64,000 nt of DNA from Allobrachymonas sp. (GTDB lineage: Bacteria; Pseudomonadota; Gammaproteobacteria; Burkholderiales; Burkholderiaceae_C). Each line of letters starts with the position of its first letter. Position 1 is the first letter of the stretch. Position numbers and translations under genes: made by a program. Positions 30,489-38,807 of this stretch are shown here, piece by piece. The notes under the pieces were generated by a model that had not been told where the DNA came from, made no database searches, and was given only the letters and a program-made list of their open reading frames with translations. The DNA is taken from positions 40,134 to 104,133 of the forward strand of contig JAUMWT010000004.1 in the NCBI GenBank assembly GCA_030529505.1. Direction: 5' to 3'.

Positions 30489-30518
30489 AATGCCCCTTGC
30501 TCGTTCAAGGGGCATTTT
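30489..30518. terminator. Terminator between the DASS gene and hpnE (convergent)
   Basis: AATGCCCCTTG (30489-30499) and CAAGGGGCATT (30506-30516) form a perfect 11-bp stem followed by Ts. It overlaps the last codons of hpnE on the other strand. Confidence 0.85.
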
Positions 30519-32007
30519 CGTTTGTGGCTGGCGTGCAGCAAGCTTCCGCCGCTTGCAGGCCGCTGCGCACCGCGCCTTCCAGGGTGGCGGGGTAGGGGCC
30601 TTGCACGTAGTCGCCACAGGCCAGCAGCCCGTTGGCAACCTGCATGGGAGGGCGTTGCAAGGCGGGGCTGCAAACGAAAGTTGCACGCTTTTCTACAGTG
30701 GTGCGGATGATGTGCAGTTGCGGCAAGCCCAGTTGCGTGCGCGCCTGGGCCGTGATGGCGTTTTCCAGCGCCTGGCGATTGTCCGTACAGTGGCTGGCCA
30801 CGAAGCTAAGCAGGGTTTCTGATTTGCCTTGCGTGTTGCTGCGTTGCCGCTGGGCGTGGTAAAAGGCGAATTGCGCTTCGCTTGGGGATTGGCAGCGCAG
30901 TGCCTGCATCGGCGGCAAATGGGCGCAAGCGGGGCTGGGGCACCAGGCGTAAAGAGTGGCGATGGGCACGTGCTGCAAGGCGCTGGCCTGCCGGGCCCAT
31001 TGTTGCAAGTGATGTTGCAAATGACGAGTGGACATTTGCTGCTTGTTGCCCAGGGGCAGGGACCGAGTTGGCTGATCTTGTACCAAACCATGAGCCCAAT
31101 ACTGTTCCAAACCCTGCGCCAAGTCTTGTACCAGACGGGCCGCTTCCCAGGCGGGGCAGGCCAGAATGACTTGATCAAAAGCAGATCTTGGCGTATTCGT
31201 CTCTGCACTCGCATCAAAAGCTTGGCCGCATTGCACTTGCCAGGCAGCAGCTGTCGGACTCGAATGAGTTGGGTGCAAGGCCATCACGCGCTGGCCCAGG
31301 TGGATGCGCCCCGCGCGCGCTTGCAGCCAGGCCAGAGCGGGCTCGGGCAGCAGTCGGCCAAAGGGCTGGCGGGCAACCAGCGCGTCAGAAGCGCCTGGGC
31401 TGGCAAACAAGGCGTCTTGCAGCACGCGCAAAAACACGGCGCCGCTAGTTTCGTGCGGGGCGCTGTTGAAGGCGGCCACGCACAGCGGCTCAATCAGGCT
31501 GCGCAGCACCACCGGCCCCAGCCCTTGGCACAGATCGGCCACGCTGATGTGGGCCGGGCACTTGAAGCCTTGTTGTTGCCATTGCACAGCCGCACGCAAC
31601 AGCCGCCATTTTTCGCCCCAGGCCCAGCCCTTGGCTTGCCAGATGGCGCGCAGCGCCGCCAGCTGGGCAGAAGCAGGTGCAAAGGTCGCTGGGCGCAGAC
31701 GCAGGCCGTGGCCATCGGGCGTGCGCAAGTCCAGCGGCAGGCGCAGCAACAGCTCTTCGGGCGATGCGCCCACGGTGCGCATCAGGGCCAGCGTTTGGCT
31801 GTAGGCGCCGATCAGAATGTGCTGGCCGTTGTCGAGCATGCCGCCGTCTGCCTCCGCGCAGGGCACGCTGCGCGCCCGCCCGCCGGGGGTGCGGCTGGCC
31901 TCGAACACGCTGACTTGTGCGCCCATTTGCATGGCGCGCACGGCTGCGGCGCAACCGGCCCAGCCTGCGCCGATGATGGCGATGTGTGGAGCAGCAGAAG
32001 GGTGCAT
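30505..32007 (-). CDS. hpnE: Hydroxysqualene dehydroxylase HpnE
   Basis: FAD-dependent oxidoreductase that reduces hydroxysqualene to squalene, the last step of the HpnCDE route. The 500-residue protein starts at 32007, just before the FAD-binding GAGWAG (about residues 12-17), followed by EASRTPGGRA and DNGQHILIGAY, which are typical of HpnE, and a C-terminal GDYVQGPYPATLEGAVRSG. It lies 69 bp downstream of hpnD. The family is related to phytoene desaturases, but the hpnC/hpnD context settles the assignment. Confidence 0.93.
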   Translation of the reverse strand: MHPSAAPHIAIIGAGWAGCAAAVRAMQMGAQVSVFEASRTPGGRARSVPCAEADGGMLDNGQHILIGAYSQTLALMRTVGASPEELLLRLPLDLRTPDGHGLRLRPATFAPASAQLAALRAIWQAKGWAWGEKWRLLRAAVQWQQQGFKCPAHISVADLCQGLGPVVLRSLIEPLCVAAFNSAPHETSGAVFLRVLQDALFASPGASDALVARQPFGRLLPEPALAWLQARAGRIHLGQRVMALHPTHSSPTAAAWQVQCGQAFDASAETNTPRSAFDQVILACPAWEAARLVQDLAQGLEQYWAHGLVQDQPTRSLPLGNKQQMSTRHLQHHLQQWARQASALQHVPIATLYAWCPSPACAHLPPMQALRCQSPSEAQFAFYHAQRQRSNTQGKSETLLSFVASHCTDNRQALENAITAQARTQLGLPQLHIIRTTVEKRATFVCSPALQRPPMQVANGLLACGDYVQGPYPATLEGAVRSGLQAAEACCTPATNENAP

Positions 32008-32076
32008 GGTGTATCCGTGCCGATCAAGCCGGTATCTCAACGGGCATATCAGGCGGACGTATTCAAACGGGTGTTT

Positions 32077-32943
32077 TCAAACAGGCATATGGCCCAGGGC
32101 TTGCACTTTCCAGGCCAGCCAGAATTTGCGCAGCGGGGTGAGTTGGGTGCGCCGATCCAGCACGAGGAAATTGTCTTTTTCGATTTCGCGCAGCAAGTCG
32201 CGGTAGATGGCTGCCATCATCAGGCCCGGCTTTTGCGCGCGCCGGTCAGCGGCGGGCAGCAGGGCCAAGGCTTCGTCGTAGCACTGGTGCGCCTGCTGCG
32301 CCTGAAATTGCATCAGGTGCACAAATTCGGGCGTGTGCTGGCCTTGCAGCAGGCTGGTTTCGCTCACGCCGAATTGGCGCAGCTCGTCGGCCGGCAGGTA
32401 GATGCGGCCGCGCAGGGCGTCTTCGCCCACGTCGCGGATGATGTTGGTGAGTTGCAGGGCGCGCCCCAAACGGTGGGCGTATTCGGTGGTTTGCGCCTGG
32501 GTTTGGCCAAAGATGCGGGCCGATACCTCGCCCACCACACCGGCTACCAGATGGCAGTAATGCTGCAGCTGTTCGCGGTTGGCATAGCGGTGCTGGTGCA
32601 CATCCATGTGGCAGCCTTCGATGATGGCCAGCAGATGGCGGGCCTCAATGCCAAAGTGCGCGGCATGCGGCATCAGCGCCTGCATCACAGGGTGGCTGGG
32701 CTGGTCGGCAAAGGCTTGCTGCACTTCGTGCGCCCACCAGCCAAGCTTGGCGGCGGCCACTTCGGGCTCGGAGACTTCGTCCACCACATCATCCACCTCG
32801 CGGCAAAAGGCGTAAAACGCCGTGATGGCGGCACGCTCTTGCGCGGGCAGAAACAAAAACGCGTAATAAAAGCTGCTGCCCGCCGCAACGGTTTTTTCTT
32901 GAACGTATGTTTGCGGCGAAACAGTGGGGGTGGGCGACGACAT
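32077..32943 (-). CDS. hpnD: Presqualene diphosphate synthase HpnD
   Basis: Trans-isoprenyl diphosphate synthase-fold enzyme joining two farnesyl diphosphates to presqualene diphosphate. The 288-residue protein has both Asp-rich motifs (REVDDVVDE and NIIRDVGEDALRGRIYLP) and the FYYAFLFLP start common to HpnD. It sits between hpnC and hpnE. A 280-bp gap without a gene separates it from hpnC upstream. Confidence 0.95.
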   Translation of the reverse strand: MSSPTPTVSPQTYVQEKTVAAGSSFYYAFLFLPAQERAAITAFYAFCREVDDVVDEVSEPEVAAAKLGWWAHEVQQAFADQPSHPVMQALMPHAAHFGIEARHLLAIIEGCHMDVHQHRYANREQLQHYCHLVAGVVGEVSARIFGQTQAQTTEYAHRLGRALQLTNIIRDVGEDALRGRIYLPADELRQFGVSETSLLQGQHTPEFVHLMQFQAQQAHQCYDEALALLPAADRRAQKPGLMMAAIYRDLLREIEKDNFLVLDRRTQLTPLRKFWLAWKVQALGHMPV

Positions 32944-33223
32944 GGGGCTTGCCAGAAAACGAAACGATGAAAAGGGCGCATTGTGCCCGAGGGCGGGGCT
33001 TGGTCAAGGTATCTACAGATGGGGCGGGGGCAAGGTGTGGCCTGGGCCCGCAGCGGCTGTGACTGGGATCAGCGGCTATTTTGCGGGAACGGGACTGGCC
33101 GCGCCCATGCCGCAAGCGCAGCAGGATGAGAAAGGGAAGGCTGCTGGGGCTTTGTCCTTGTTGTCTGGCCCGTTTTTGGAAGTCGATTGGGCCGCTCAAG
33201 AAATAAAAAGAGCCAGCCAGAAG

Positions 33224-34150
33224 TCAAGACAGCACGCAGCGGCGCAGGCTGCGCAGGGCGATCAGGCCCCAATCCCCTGCGTGCAGCTTGGGCCGCTGGG
33301 TGATGGCCGCAGCACCCAGACGGCGCGTTTTTTGCCCGATGCGCCAGCCGCCTTGCCACACCAGCTGCAGTTCCAGCGCCGAGAGTTTGTTGCCGCGCCC
33401 GGGCTGGGCGGCCAAACGCTGGGGCAATGGCTGGCCTTGCTGCATCAGGGCATCGGTATGGTCCAGCAGACTTTGCATCAGTGCCGATTGCTGTTCGGCG
33501 CTGGCCAATTGCGGCTGCGTGGGATCAATGCCCAAAGGCGCGCACAGCAGGCTCGGCAGGTAATAGCGGCGGCGGGCGGTATCGACCGAAATGTCTTGCC
33601 AGAAGTTGTAGTACTGCAAGGCGGTGCAAATGGCATCGCTTTGCGCCAGGCTTTGGGCATCCGCCATGCCGTACAGGTGCAGCATCAGGCGGCCCACGGG
33701 GTTGGCCGACAGGCGGGCGTAATCGGCCAGTTCCGCCCAGTCGGCATACACATGGCCTGTGGCGGTGTGGTGCACGTCGCGCTCAAACGCGCTGATCAAG
33801 TCGTGCAAGGCTTGCAGTGGCAAGCTGTGCTGGCGCACGGCCGCTTGCAGGGGCTGCATCACATGGGGCCAGCGGAGCTGGGCGGCGGATGTTTCGTTGC
33901 CGCCATCGCCGCAACTGGCTTGCAGGGCCTGGCGATAGGCGGCCAGATCGGCCAGGCGCTGCTGGGGCGTGGCGTTGCCTTCGTCGGCCAAATCATCGGC
34001 CGTGCGGGCAAAGCGGTAAATAGCCACCACGGCCGGGCGAATAGGCGCCGGGCACAGCCAGCTGGCAACGGGAAAGTTTTCGTAGTGCGTGTCGGGGTGG
34101 TTGTCTGGCTCGGCAGCAGGCAGCCGGCCCGGCGATGGAGGAGTTGACAT
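33224..34150 (-). CDS. hpnC: Hydroxysqualene synthase HpnC
   Basis: Squalene/phytoene-synthase-fold enzyme converting presqualene diphosphate to hydroxysqualene. The 308-residue protein starts at 34150; it has HYENFPVASWLCP, the first Asp-rich motif (RTADDLADEG) and the second (QNFWQDISVDTARRR.YLP-type), all typical of HpnC. It is first in the hpnC-hpnD-hpnE set. No squalene-hopene cyclase is in this window, so the end product (hopanoid or other) is not shown. Confidence 0.94.
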   Translation of the reverse strand: MSTPPSPGRLPAAEPDNHPDTHYENFPVASWLCPAPIRPAVVAIYRFARTADDLADEGNATPQQRLADLAAYRQALQASCGDGGNETSAAQLRWPHVMQPLQAAVRQHSLPLQALHDLISAFERDVHHTATGHVYADWAELADYARLSANPVGRLMLHLYGMADAQSLAQSDAICTALQYYNFWQDISVDTARRRYYLPSLLCAPLGIDPTQPQLASAEQQSALMQSLLDHTDALMQQGQPLPQRLAAQPGRGNKLSALELQLVWQGGWRIGQKTRRLGAAAITQRPKLHAGDWGLIALRSLRRCVLS

Positions 34151-34464
34151 ACGAACGATGCGGGATGAAAGGCAGGCTTGGTGAATCCGCAGCAGCGATG
34201 TGAGTGCGAGGCAGGTCAAGGGCAAGCCGTTTGAAATGACTTGGCCGGGCCTTGCCATCAGTTTTGCTCCGTGGCGCTTTGCCGTTTTGCCTTTGCGCCT
34301 TTGCGCCTTTGCAATAGGGGGTGGTCATCAGGGGCGGACAAGCGCAAGGCCGCTTGGGCAGGGCCGGTTTGTCGGTTGTTCTCGTTTAGAATCCGATGTT
34401 ACTCGTTTTCAGCCACAGGCCATCGCTTCAGCGAGCCGGCGGCCAGTAAAACGTGCCCTTTTCC
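34151..34464. other. Gene-free stretch between hpnC and tRNA-Leu
   Basis: Divergent promoter region. A possible -10 (TAGAAT, 34387-34392) lies 72 bases before the tRNA, but no -35 box is correctly spaced. The stretch includes a low-complexity CTTTGCG/CCTTTGCG run near 34275-34312. No gene is seen. Confidence 0.4.
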
Positions 34465-34551
34465 GCGCGGGTGGCGAAATTGGTAGACGCACCAGGTTTA
34501 GGTCCTGACGCCAGCAATGGCGTGCCGGTTCGAGTCCGGCTCCGCGCACCA
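34465..34551 (+). tRNA. tRNA-Leu (anticodon UAG)
   Basis: The 87-base class II tRNA has a 7-bp acceptor (GCGCGGG with TCCGCGC, one G-T pair), D-loop AAATTGGTAGACGC, anticodon TAG in the loop TTTAGGT, a long variable arm, T-loop GGTTCGAGTCC and an encoded CCA. It lies 82 bp upstream of the tig start. Confidence 0.97.
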
Positions 34552-34633
34552 GGTCATTGGAATCGAACCTGCACAGCCCGTCTTTGCCTGCATGGCGAGC
34601 TGCAATCTTTCAACAAAGAAAAAGGATTTTGTG

Positions 34634-35944
34634 ATGAGCGTAAACGTTGAAACTCTGGACAAGCTCGAACGCAAGCTGGTCTTGACGGTGCCTGCCGAAA
34701 GCATCAAGTTCGAGATCAACAAGCGTTTGCAAAAGCTGGCGCGTACGGTGAAGATGGATGGCTTCCGCCCCGGCAAGGTGCCGATGAATGTGGTGGCCAA
34801 GCAGTACCACGGTGCCGTGCAGCAAGAGGTGATGAACGACAAGGTGGGCCGCGCTTTTTACGATGCCGTGACTGAAGCGGGCCTGAATGTGGCTGGCCGC
34901 CCCACCATCAACCAGCTGCCCGTGACTTCGGCCAACGAGTGGCAGTTTGAGGCGCTGTTTGAAGTGTTCCCTGAAGTCAAGTTTGGTGAACTGGCGCAAG
35001 CCGAAGTCGAAAAACTCGACACGGAGGTGGACGACTCCGCCATTGACCGCACGCTGGACATTCTGCGCAAGCAGCGCCGCACTTTCGCCCAGCGCCCGGC
35101 TGATCAGGCCGCGCAAGACGGCGACCGCGTGACGGTTGATTTCGAAGGCAAGCTCGATGGCGAAGTGTTCGAAGGCGGCAAGGCCGAAGACTTTGCCTTC
35201 ATGGTGGGCGAAGGCCAAATGCTCAAGGAATTTGAAGACGCCGTGCGCGGCATGAAAGTGGGCGAGAGCAAAACTTTCCCCCTCACGTTCCCCGAGGATT
35301 ACCACGGCAAGGAAGTGGCTGGCAAAACGGCTGACTTCCTCGTTACGCTCAAAAAAGTCGAAGCTGGCCAATTGCCCGAAGTGGATGGCACTTTGGCCAA
35401 GCAGCTGGGCGTGCAAGACGGCACGGTAGAAACACTGCGCGCCGACATTCGCAAGAACCTGAGCCGCGAAGTCAAAAACCGCCTGAAATCACGCAACAAA
35501 AACGCCGTGATGGACGCGCTGATCAAAATTGCCGAGCTGGATCTGCCCAAGATCACTGTTGAAGACGAAATCGCTTCCATGATGGACAACGCCCGTGCCG
35601 ATATGCAGCGCCGTGGCGTGAAGGATGTGAACAGCGTGCAATTGCCGGCCGACATGTTCCGCAATCTGGCCGAGCGCCGCGTGCGTTTGGCGTTGATTGT
35701 TTCTTCGCTGGTGCAGCAAAACAAGCTGCATGCCACGCCCGAACAGGTCAAGGCGCACATCGAAGATTTGGCTGCCAGCTACGAGAAGCCCGAAGAAGTC
35801 ATTCGCTGGTATCAGGCCGATCCCCGTCGCATGAGGGAAATCGAAGCCATCGTGACCGAAGACAATGTGACCAACTTCGTGCTGGAAAAAGCCAAAGTCA
35901 CTGAAAAGAAAGTGGGCTTTGACGAGTTGATGGCCCGCGCTTGA
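34634..35944 (+). CDS. tig: Trigger factor
   Basis: Ribosome-associated chaperone and peptidyl-prolyl isomerase that meets nascent chains. The 436-residue protein starts at 34634 with AAGGA upstream and has the N-terminal ribosome-binding motif GFRPGKVP, a central FKBP domain (GDRVTVDFEGKLDGEVFEGGKAEDF) and the C-terminal helical arm domain. It precedes clpP and clpX, the standard tig-clpP-clpX-lon order. Confidence 0.98.
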   Translation: MSVNVETLDKLERKLVLTVPAESIKFEINKRLQKLARTVKMDGFRPGKVPMNVVAKQYHGAVQQEVMNDKVGRAFYDAVTEAGLNVAGRPTINQLPVTSANEWQFEALFEVFPEVKFGELAQAEVEKLDTEVDDSAIDRTLDILRKQRRTFAQRPADQAAQDGDRVTVDFEGKLDGEVFEGGKAEDFAFMVGEGQMLKEFEDAVRGMKVGESKTFPLTFPEDYHGKEVAGKTADFLVTLKKVEAGQLPEVDGTLAKQLGVQDGTVETLRADIRKNLSREVKNRLKSRNKNAVMDALIKIAELDLPKITVEDEIASMMDNARADMQRRGVKDVNSVQLPADMFRNLAERRVRLALIVSSLVQQNKLHATPEQVKAHIEDLAASYEKPEEVIRWYQADPRRMREIEAIVTEDNVTNFVLEKAKVTEKKVGFDELMARA

Positions 35945-35994
35945 TGGGCGCTTGGCTGGGCCATTCAACCAGCTTTATCAGCCAAGGCCGTGTG

Positions 35995-36024
35995 CAAATG
36001 CCATCCAAGGCGCGATGGCATTTG
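35995..36024. other. Perfect hairpin after tig without T-run
   Basis: CAAATGCCATC and GATGGCATTTG form an 11-bp perfect stem with an eight-base loop, 50 bp after the tig stop. Without a T-run it may be a processing or stability hairpin rather than a true terminator. Confidence 0.6.
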
Positions 36025-36068
36025 AAACATCAAGGCTGAAAACACGAACGGGGGTGCTGCCAGCGCAA

Positions 36069-36097
36069 CTTGTGTTTTGCGATGCAGCCCCCGATTT
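36069..36097 (+). promoter_or_regulatory. Candidate sigma-32 (heat-shock) promoter for clpP
   Basis: CTTGTG (36069-36074) is followed after 14 bases by CCCCGATTT (36089-36097), close to the CTTGAA / CCCCAT layout of heat-shock promoters. It lies 145 bp upstream of clpP, a gene under sigma-32 control in E. coli. Confidence 0.4.
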
Positions 36098-36241
36098 TTT
36101 GTCTGAATATTTGTCAGAATATCGGGCAATCTCATTGAAATCACTGGGCTTTCTGATCTCGTGCAGCTTGCACAGGAATGAATAAAACCTCACAACAGGC
36201 CAGCAAGCGCTTTGCTTAGGTTCAGCCACGGAGTCGCATTC

Positions 36242-36904
36242 ATGCAAAACATCATCCATCCTCACTCTTTGCACCTGGGCAGCCAAGAGCCACGTGAAGA
36301 AACCCGCGGTTTGGGCTATGTGCCCATCGTGATCGAGCAATCGGGCCGTGGCGAGCGTTCGTTTGACATTTATTCGCGCTTGCTCAAGGAGCGTGTGGTG
36401 TTCCTGGTGGGCGAAGTGAATGATCAAACGGCCAATCTGGTGGTCGCGCAGTTGCTGTTTCTGGAAAGCGAAAATCCCGACAAAGACATTTCGCTCTACA
36501 TCAACTCGCCTGGCGGCAGCGTCACCGCCGGCATGTCGATTTATGACACCATGCAGTTCATCAAGCCCGACGTGTCCACCATGTGCCTGGGTTTTGCCGC
36601 GAGCATGGGCGCTTTCCTGCTGGCTGCTGGCGCCAAGGGCAAGCGTTACAGCCTGCCCAACAGCAAGATCATGATCCACCAGGTGCTGGGCGGTGCGCGT
36701 GGCCAGGCCACCGACATCGAAATTCACGCGCGCGATATTTTGCGCACCAAAGAACAGCTCAACCGCATTCTGGCCGAGCGCACGGGCCAACCCTACGACA
36801 AAGTGGTGCACGACACCGAGCGCGACTATTTCATGACGGCTGACGAAGCCAAAGGCTACGGCCTGGTCGATCAGGTGATCACCAAGCGTGGCGAGACGGC
36901 CTGA
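36242..36904 (+). CDS. clpP: ATP-dependent Clp protease proteolytic subunit ClpP
   Basis: Serine peptidase forming the tetradecameric chamber used by ClpX. The 220-residue protein has the catalytic Ser in GFAASMGAF (about 121), His in MIHQVLGG (about 146), and the expected length and C-terminus. The start at 36242 ([10 protein letters not shown]) gives a usual-length propeptide. clpX follows 104 bp downstream; the adaptor SspB is encoded at 52395. Confidence 0.98.
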   Translation: MQNIIHPHSLHLGSQEPREETRGLGYVPIVIEQSGRGERSFDIYSRLLKERVVFLVGEVNDQTANLVVAQLLFLESENPDKDISLYINSPGGSVTAGMSIYDTMQFIKPDVSTMCLGFAASMGAFLLAAGAKGKRYSLPNSKIMIHQVLGGARGQATDIEIHARDILRTKEQLNRILAERTGQPYDKVVHDTERDYFMTADEAKGYGLVDQVITKRGETA

Positions 36905-37008
36905 TTCGTGCCTGGATGCTGGCATGGGGCACACGCTACACGCTGGGCATGTGGCGCATGGCGTGCTGTTGTGCTGTTGTATTGATTGCTTTTTGATTGC
37001 ATAGGCTC

Positions 37009-38340
37009 ATGACATCCCGAAAAGACGCTGGTAGCAAAACCGTTCACCATTGTTCGTTTTGCGGCAAATCGCAAGACGAGGTCGACAAGCTGGTTTCCGG
37101 CAGCTACGACGGGAAAAGCGTATTCATCTGCGATGAGTGCATCACGCAATGCACGCAGATCTTGCGCGAAGAAAGCCAGGCTCAGCAGCAGGCCGCTACC
37201 CCGGCGGCGCTGCAAAGCCTGCCCACACCTGTGCAGATCAAGGAGAAGCTGGATCAATACGTCATCGGGCAAGATCTGGCCAAACGCACCTTGGCCGTGG
37301 CCGTTTACAACCACTACAAACGCTTGCTGCACAAAGACGTGGCGGCAGGCCAAGAGGGCGCCGAGACAGACGGCAAAACAGAAAGCAAAAACAACAGCCC
37401 CGATGTGGAACTGGCCAAGAGCAACATCCTGTTGATTGGCCCCACCGGCTCGGGCAAAACGTTGCTGGCGCAAACCCTGGCGCGCATGCTGCAAGTGCCG
37501 TTCGTGATTGCCGATGCCACTACGCTCACCGAAGCGGGCTATGTGGGCGAAGACGTTGAAAACATCATCAGCAAGCTGCTGCAAAGCTGCGATTACGATG
37601 CCGAAAAGGCCCAGCGCGGCATCATCTATATCGACGAAATCGACAAGATTGCCCGCAAGTCTGAAAACCCTTCCATTACGCGCGACGTGTCGGGCGAGGG
37701 CGTGCAGCAGGCTCTGCTCAAGCTCATCGAGGGCACCAAGGCCAGCATTCCGCCTCAAGGCGGACGCAAGCACCCGAATCAGGACTTCTTGCAGATCGAC
37801 ACCAGCAATATGCTCTTCATCTGCGGCGGGGCATTCGATGGGCTGGAAAAAGTCATCGAACGCCGCACAAGCGGTTCGGGCATGGGCTTTGGCGCAGAAG
37901 TGCGCAGCAAGAAAGAGCTGTCGCTCAGCGAAGTTTTCCAGCACATCGAACCGCAAGACCTGATCAAATTCGGCCTGATCCCCGAACTGATCGGGCGCAT
38001 GCCCGTGATCACGGCGCTGGCTGAGCTGGACGAAACGGCGCTGGTCAAGATCCTGACCGAGCCGAAAAACGCCTTGGTCAAGCAGTATCAAAAGCTGTTC
38101 GAGATGGAAGGCGTGCAGCTCGAAATCAAGCCCAAGGCGCTGCAGGCCGTGGCCAAAAAGGCGTTGGAGCGCAAAACGGGTGCCCGCGGCCTGCGTTCGA
38201 TCATGGAGCGCATGCTGCTGGACACCATGTTCGAGCTGCCCGCCATGCGCAATGTTGAAAAAGTGGTGGTGGACGAATCCACAGTGGAAGAGGACAAGCC
38301 GCCCATGCTGGTGTACCGCTCTCAAGAAAAGCAGGCCTGA
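37009..38340 (+). CDS. clpX: ATP-dependent Clp protease ATP-binding subunit ClpX
   Basis: AAA+ unfoldase that feeds substrates to ClpP. The 443-residue protein has the N-terminal C4 zinc domain (Cys at 15, 18, 41, 44), Walker A near residue 144 (GPTGSGKT), Walker B ([12 protein letters not shown]), the IGF-equivalent region and the RLP-type arginine finger segment ([22 protein letters not shown]). The zinc domain is the docking site for the SspB tail encoded in this window. Confidence 0.98.
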   Translation: MTSRKDAGSKTVHHCSFCGKSQDEVDKLVSGSYDGKSVFICDECITQCTQILREESQAQQQAATPAALQSLPTPVQIKEKLDQYVIGQDLAKRTLAVAVYNHYKRLLHKDVAAGQEGAETDGKTESKNNSPDVELAKSNILLIGPTGSGKTLLAQTLARMLQVPFVIADATTLTEAGYVGEDVENIISKLLQSCDYDAEKAQRGIIYIDEIDKIARKSENPSITRDVSGEGVQQALLKLIEGTKASIPPQGGRKHPNQDFLQIDTSNMLFICGGAFDGLEKVIERRTSGSGMGFGAEVRSKKELSLSEVFQHIEPQDLIKFGLIPELIGRMPVITALAELDETALVKILTEPKNALVKQYQKLFEMEGVQLEIKPKALQAVAKKALERKTGARGLRSIMERMLLDTMFELPAMRNVEKVVVDESTVEEDKPPMLVYRSQEKQA

Positions 38341-38383
38341 GGGCTTGGCCGACTCGGAGCAAACGGTAAAAGAGGCAAGAAAT

Positions 38384-38407
38384 ACGCGGCGTGACAGCCG
38401 CGTTTTC
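38384..38407 (+). terminator. Rho-independent terminator after clpX
   Basis: ACGCGGC and GCCGCGT form a 7-bp stem with a six-base loop, followed by TTTTC, 44 bp after the clpX stop. It separates clpPX from lon. Confidence 0.75.
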
Positions 38408-38567
38408 TTTTGGGGCACAGGCCAGTGCCAAGGCAGCGGGCGGCAGAGGCGAGCGGTTTTGCACGCATGCCGCGCGAGCCAGGAAGCGCCAACAACGCAT
38501 TGAAATATCCAGCACACCCCCAACATGCTGAGACAATGCCAACGATCGGGCTGAAAGACTTGAGAAT

Positions 38568-38755
38568 CTCTTCAGAATCTGCTCACGGGCGTTTGAAAAC
38601 GGAAGCGGGCAGTCTGCTGCGTTGCAAATCTTGTCAATCATTTGGCACATTGGGCTCATGTCGCACGGGCGATGCACTGCGCCACATACGAAGATGTGCG
38701 CCTTGCATCTGATTCCGCACTCTGTCCAATCGCCTTGCGTTGAGATTTTGAACAG
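38568..38755 (+). repeat. Repeat family I, copy 2, immediately upstream of lon
   Basis: The 188-bp element has left end CTCTTCAGAATCTG (11 of 14 matches to the family end) and right end GAGATTTTGAACAG (38742-38755). An internal hairpin at 38671-38709 pairs GATGCACTGCGCCACAT with ATGTGCGCCTTGCATC. It shares long blocks with the copy at 62521. No coding role is seen. Confidence 0.78.
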
Positions 38756-38772
38756 GTTCTAAGGCCCCAGCC
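38747..38772 (+). promoter_or_regulatory. Candidate sigma-32 promoter for lon built partly from the repeat end
   Basis: TTTGAA (38747-38752, inside the repeat's right end) is followed after 12 bases by CCCCAGCC (38765-38772), resembling CTTGAA / CCCCAT heat-shock elements. It lies 36 bp before the lon ATG. The spacing is at the short end of the known range. Confidence 0.3.
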
Positions 38773-38807
38773 ATCGAAAGTGAAAGCCCGTTTTTCTGGA
38801 ACAAGAT

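Noticed and set aside
30829-32970. A 713-codon plus-strand frame opposite hpnE and hpnD.
   Set aside because: It crosses the hpnE/hpnD boundary and shows no family motif.
34369-34392. TTGTCG and TAGAAT upstream of tRNA-Leu as a promoter pair.
   Set aside because: The spacer is 12 bases, too short; only the -10-like box is noted.
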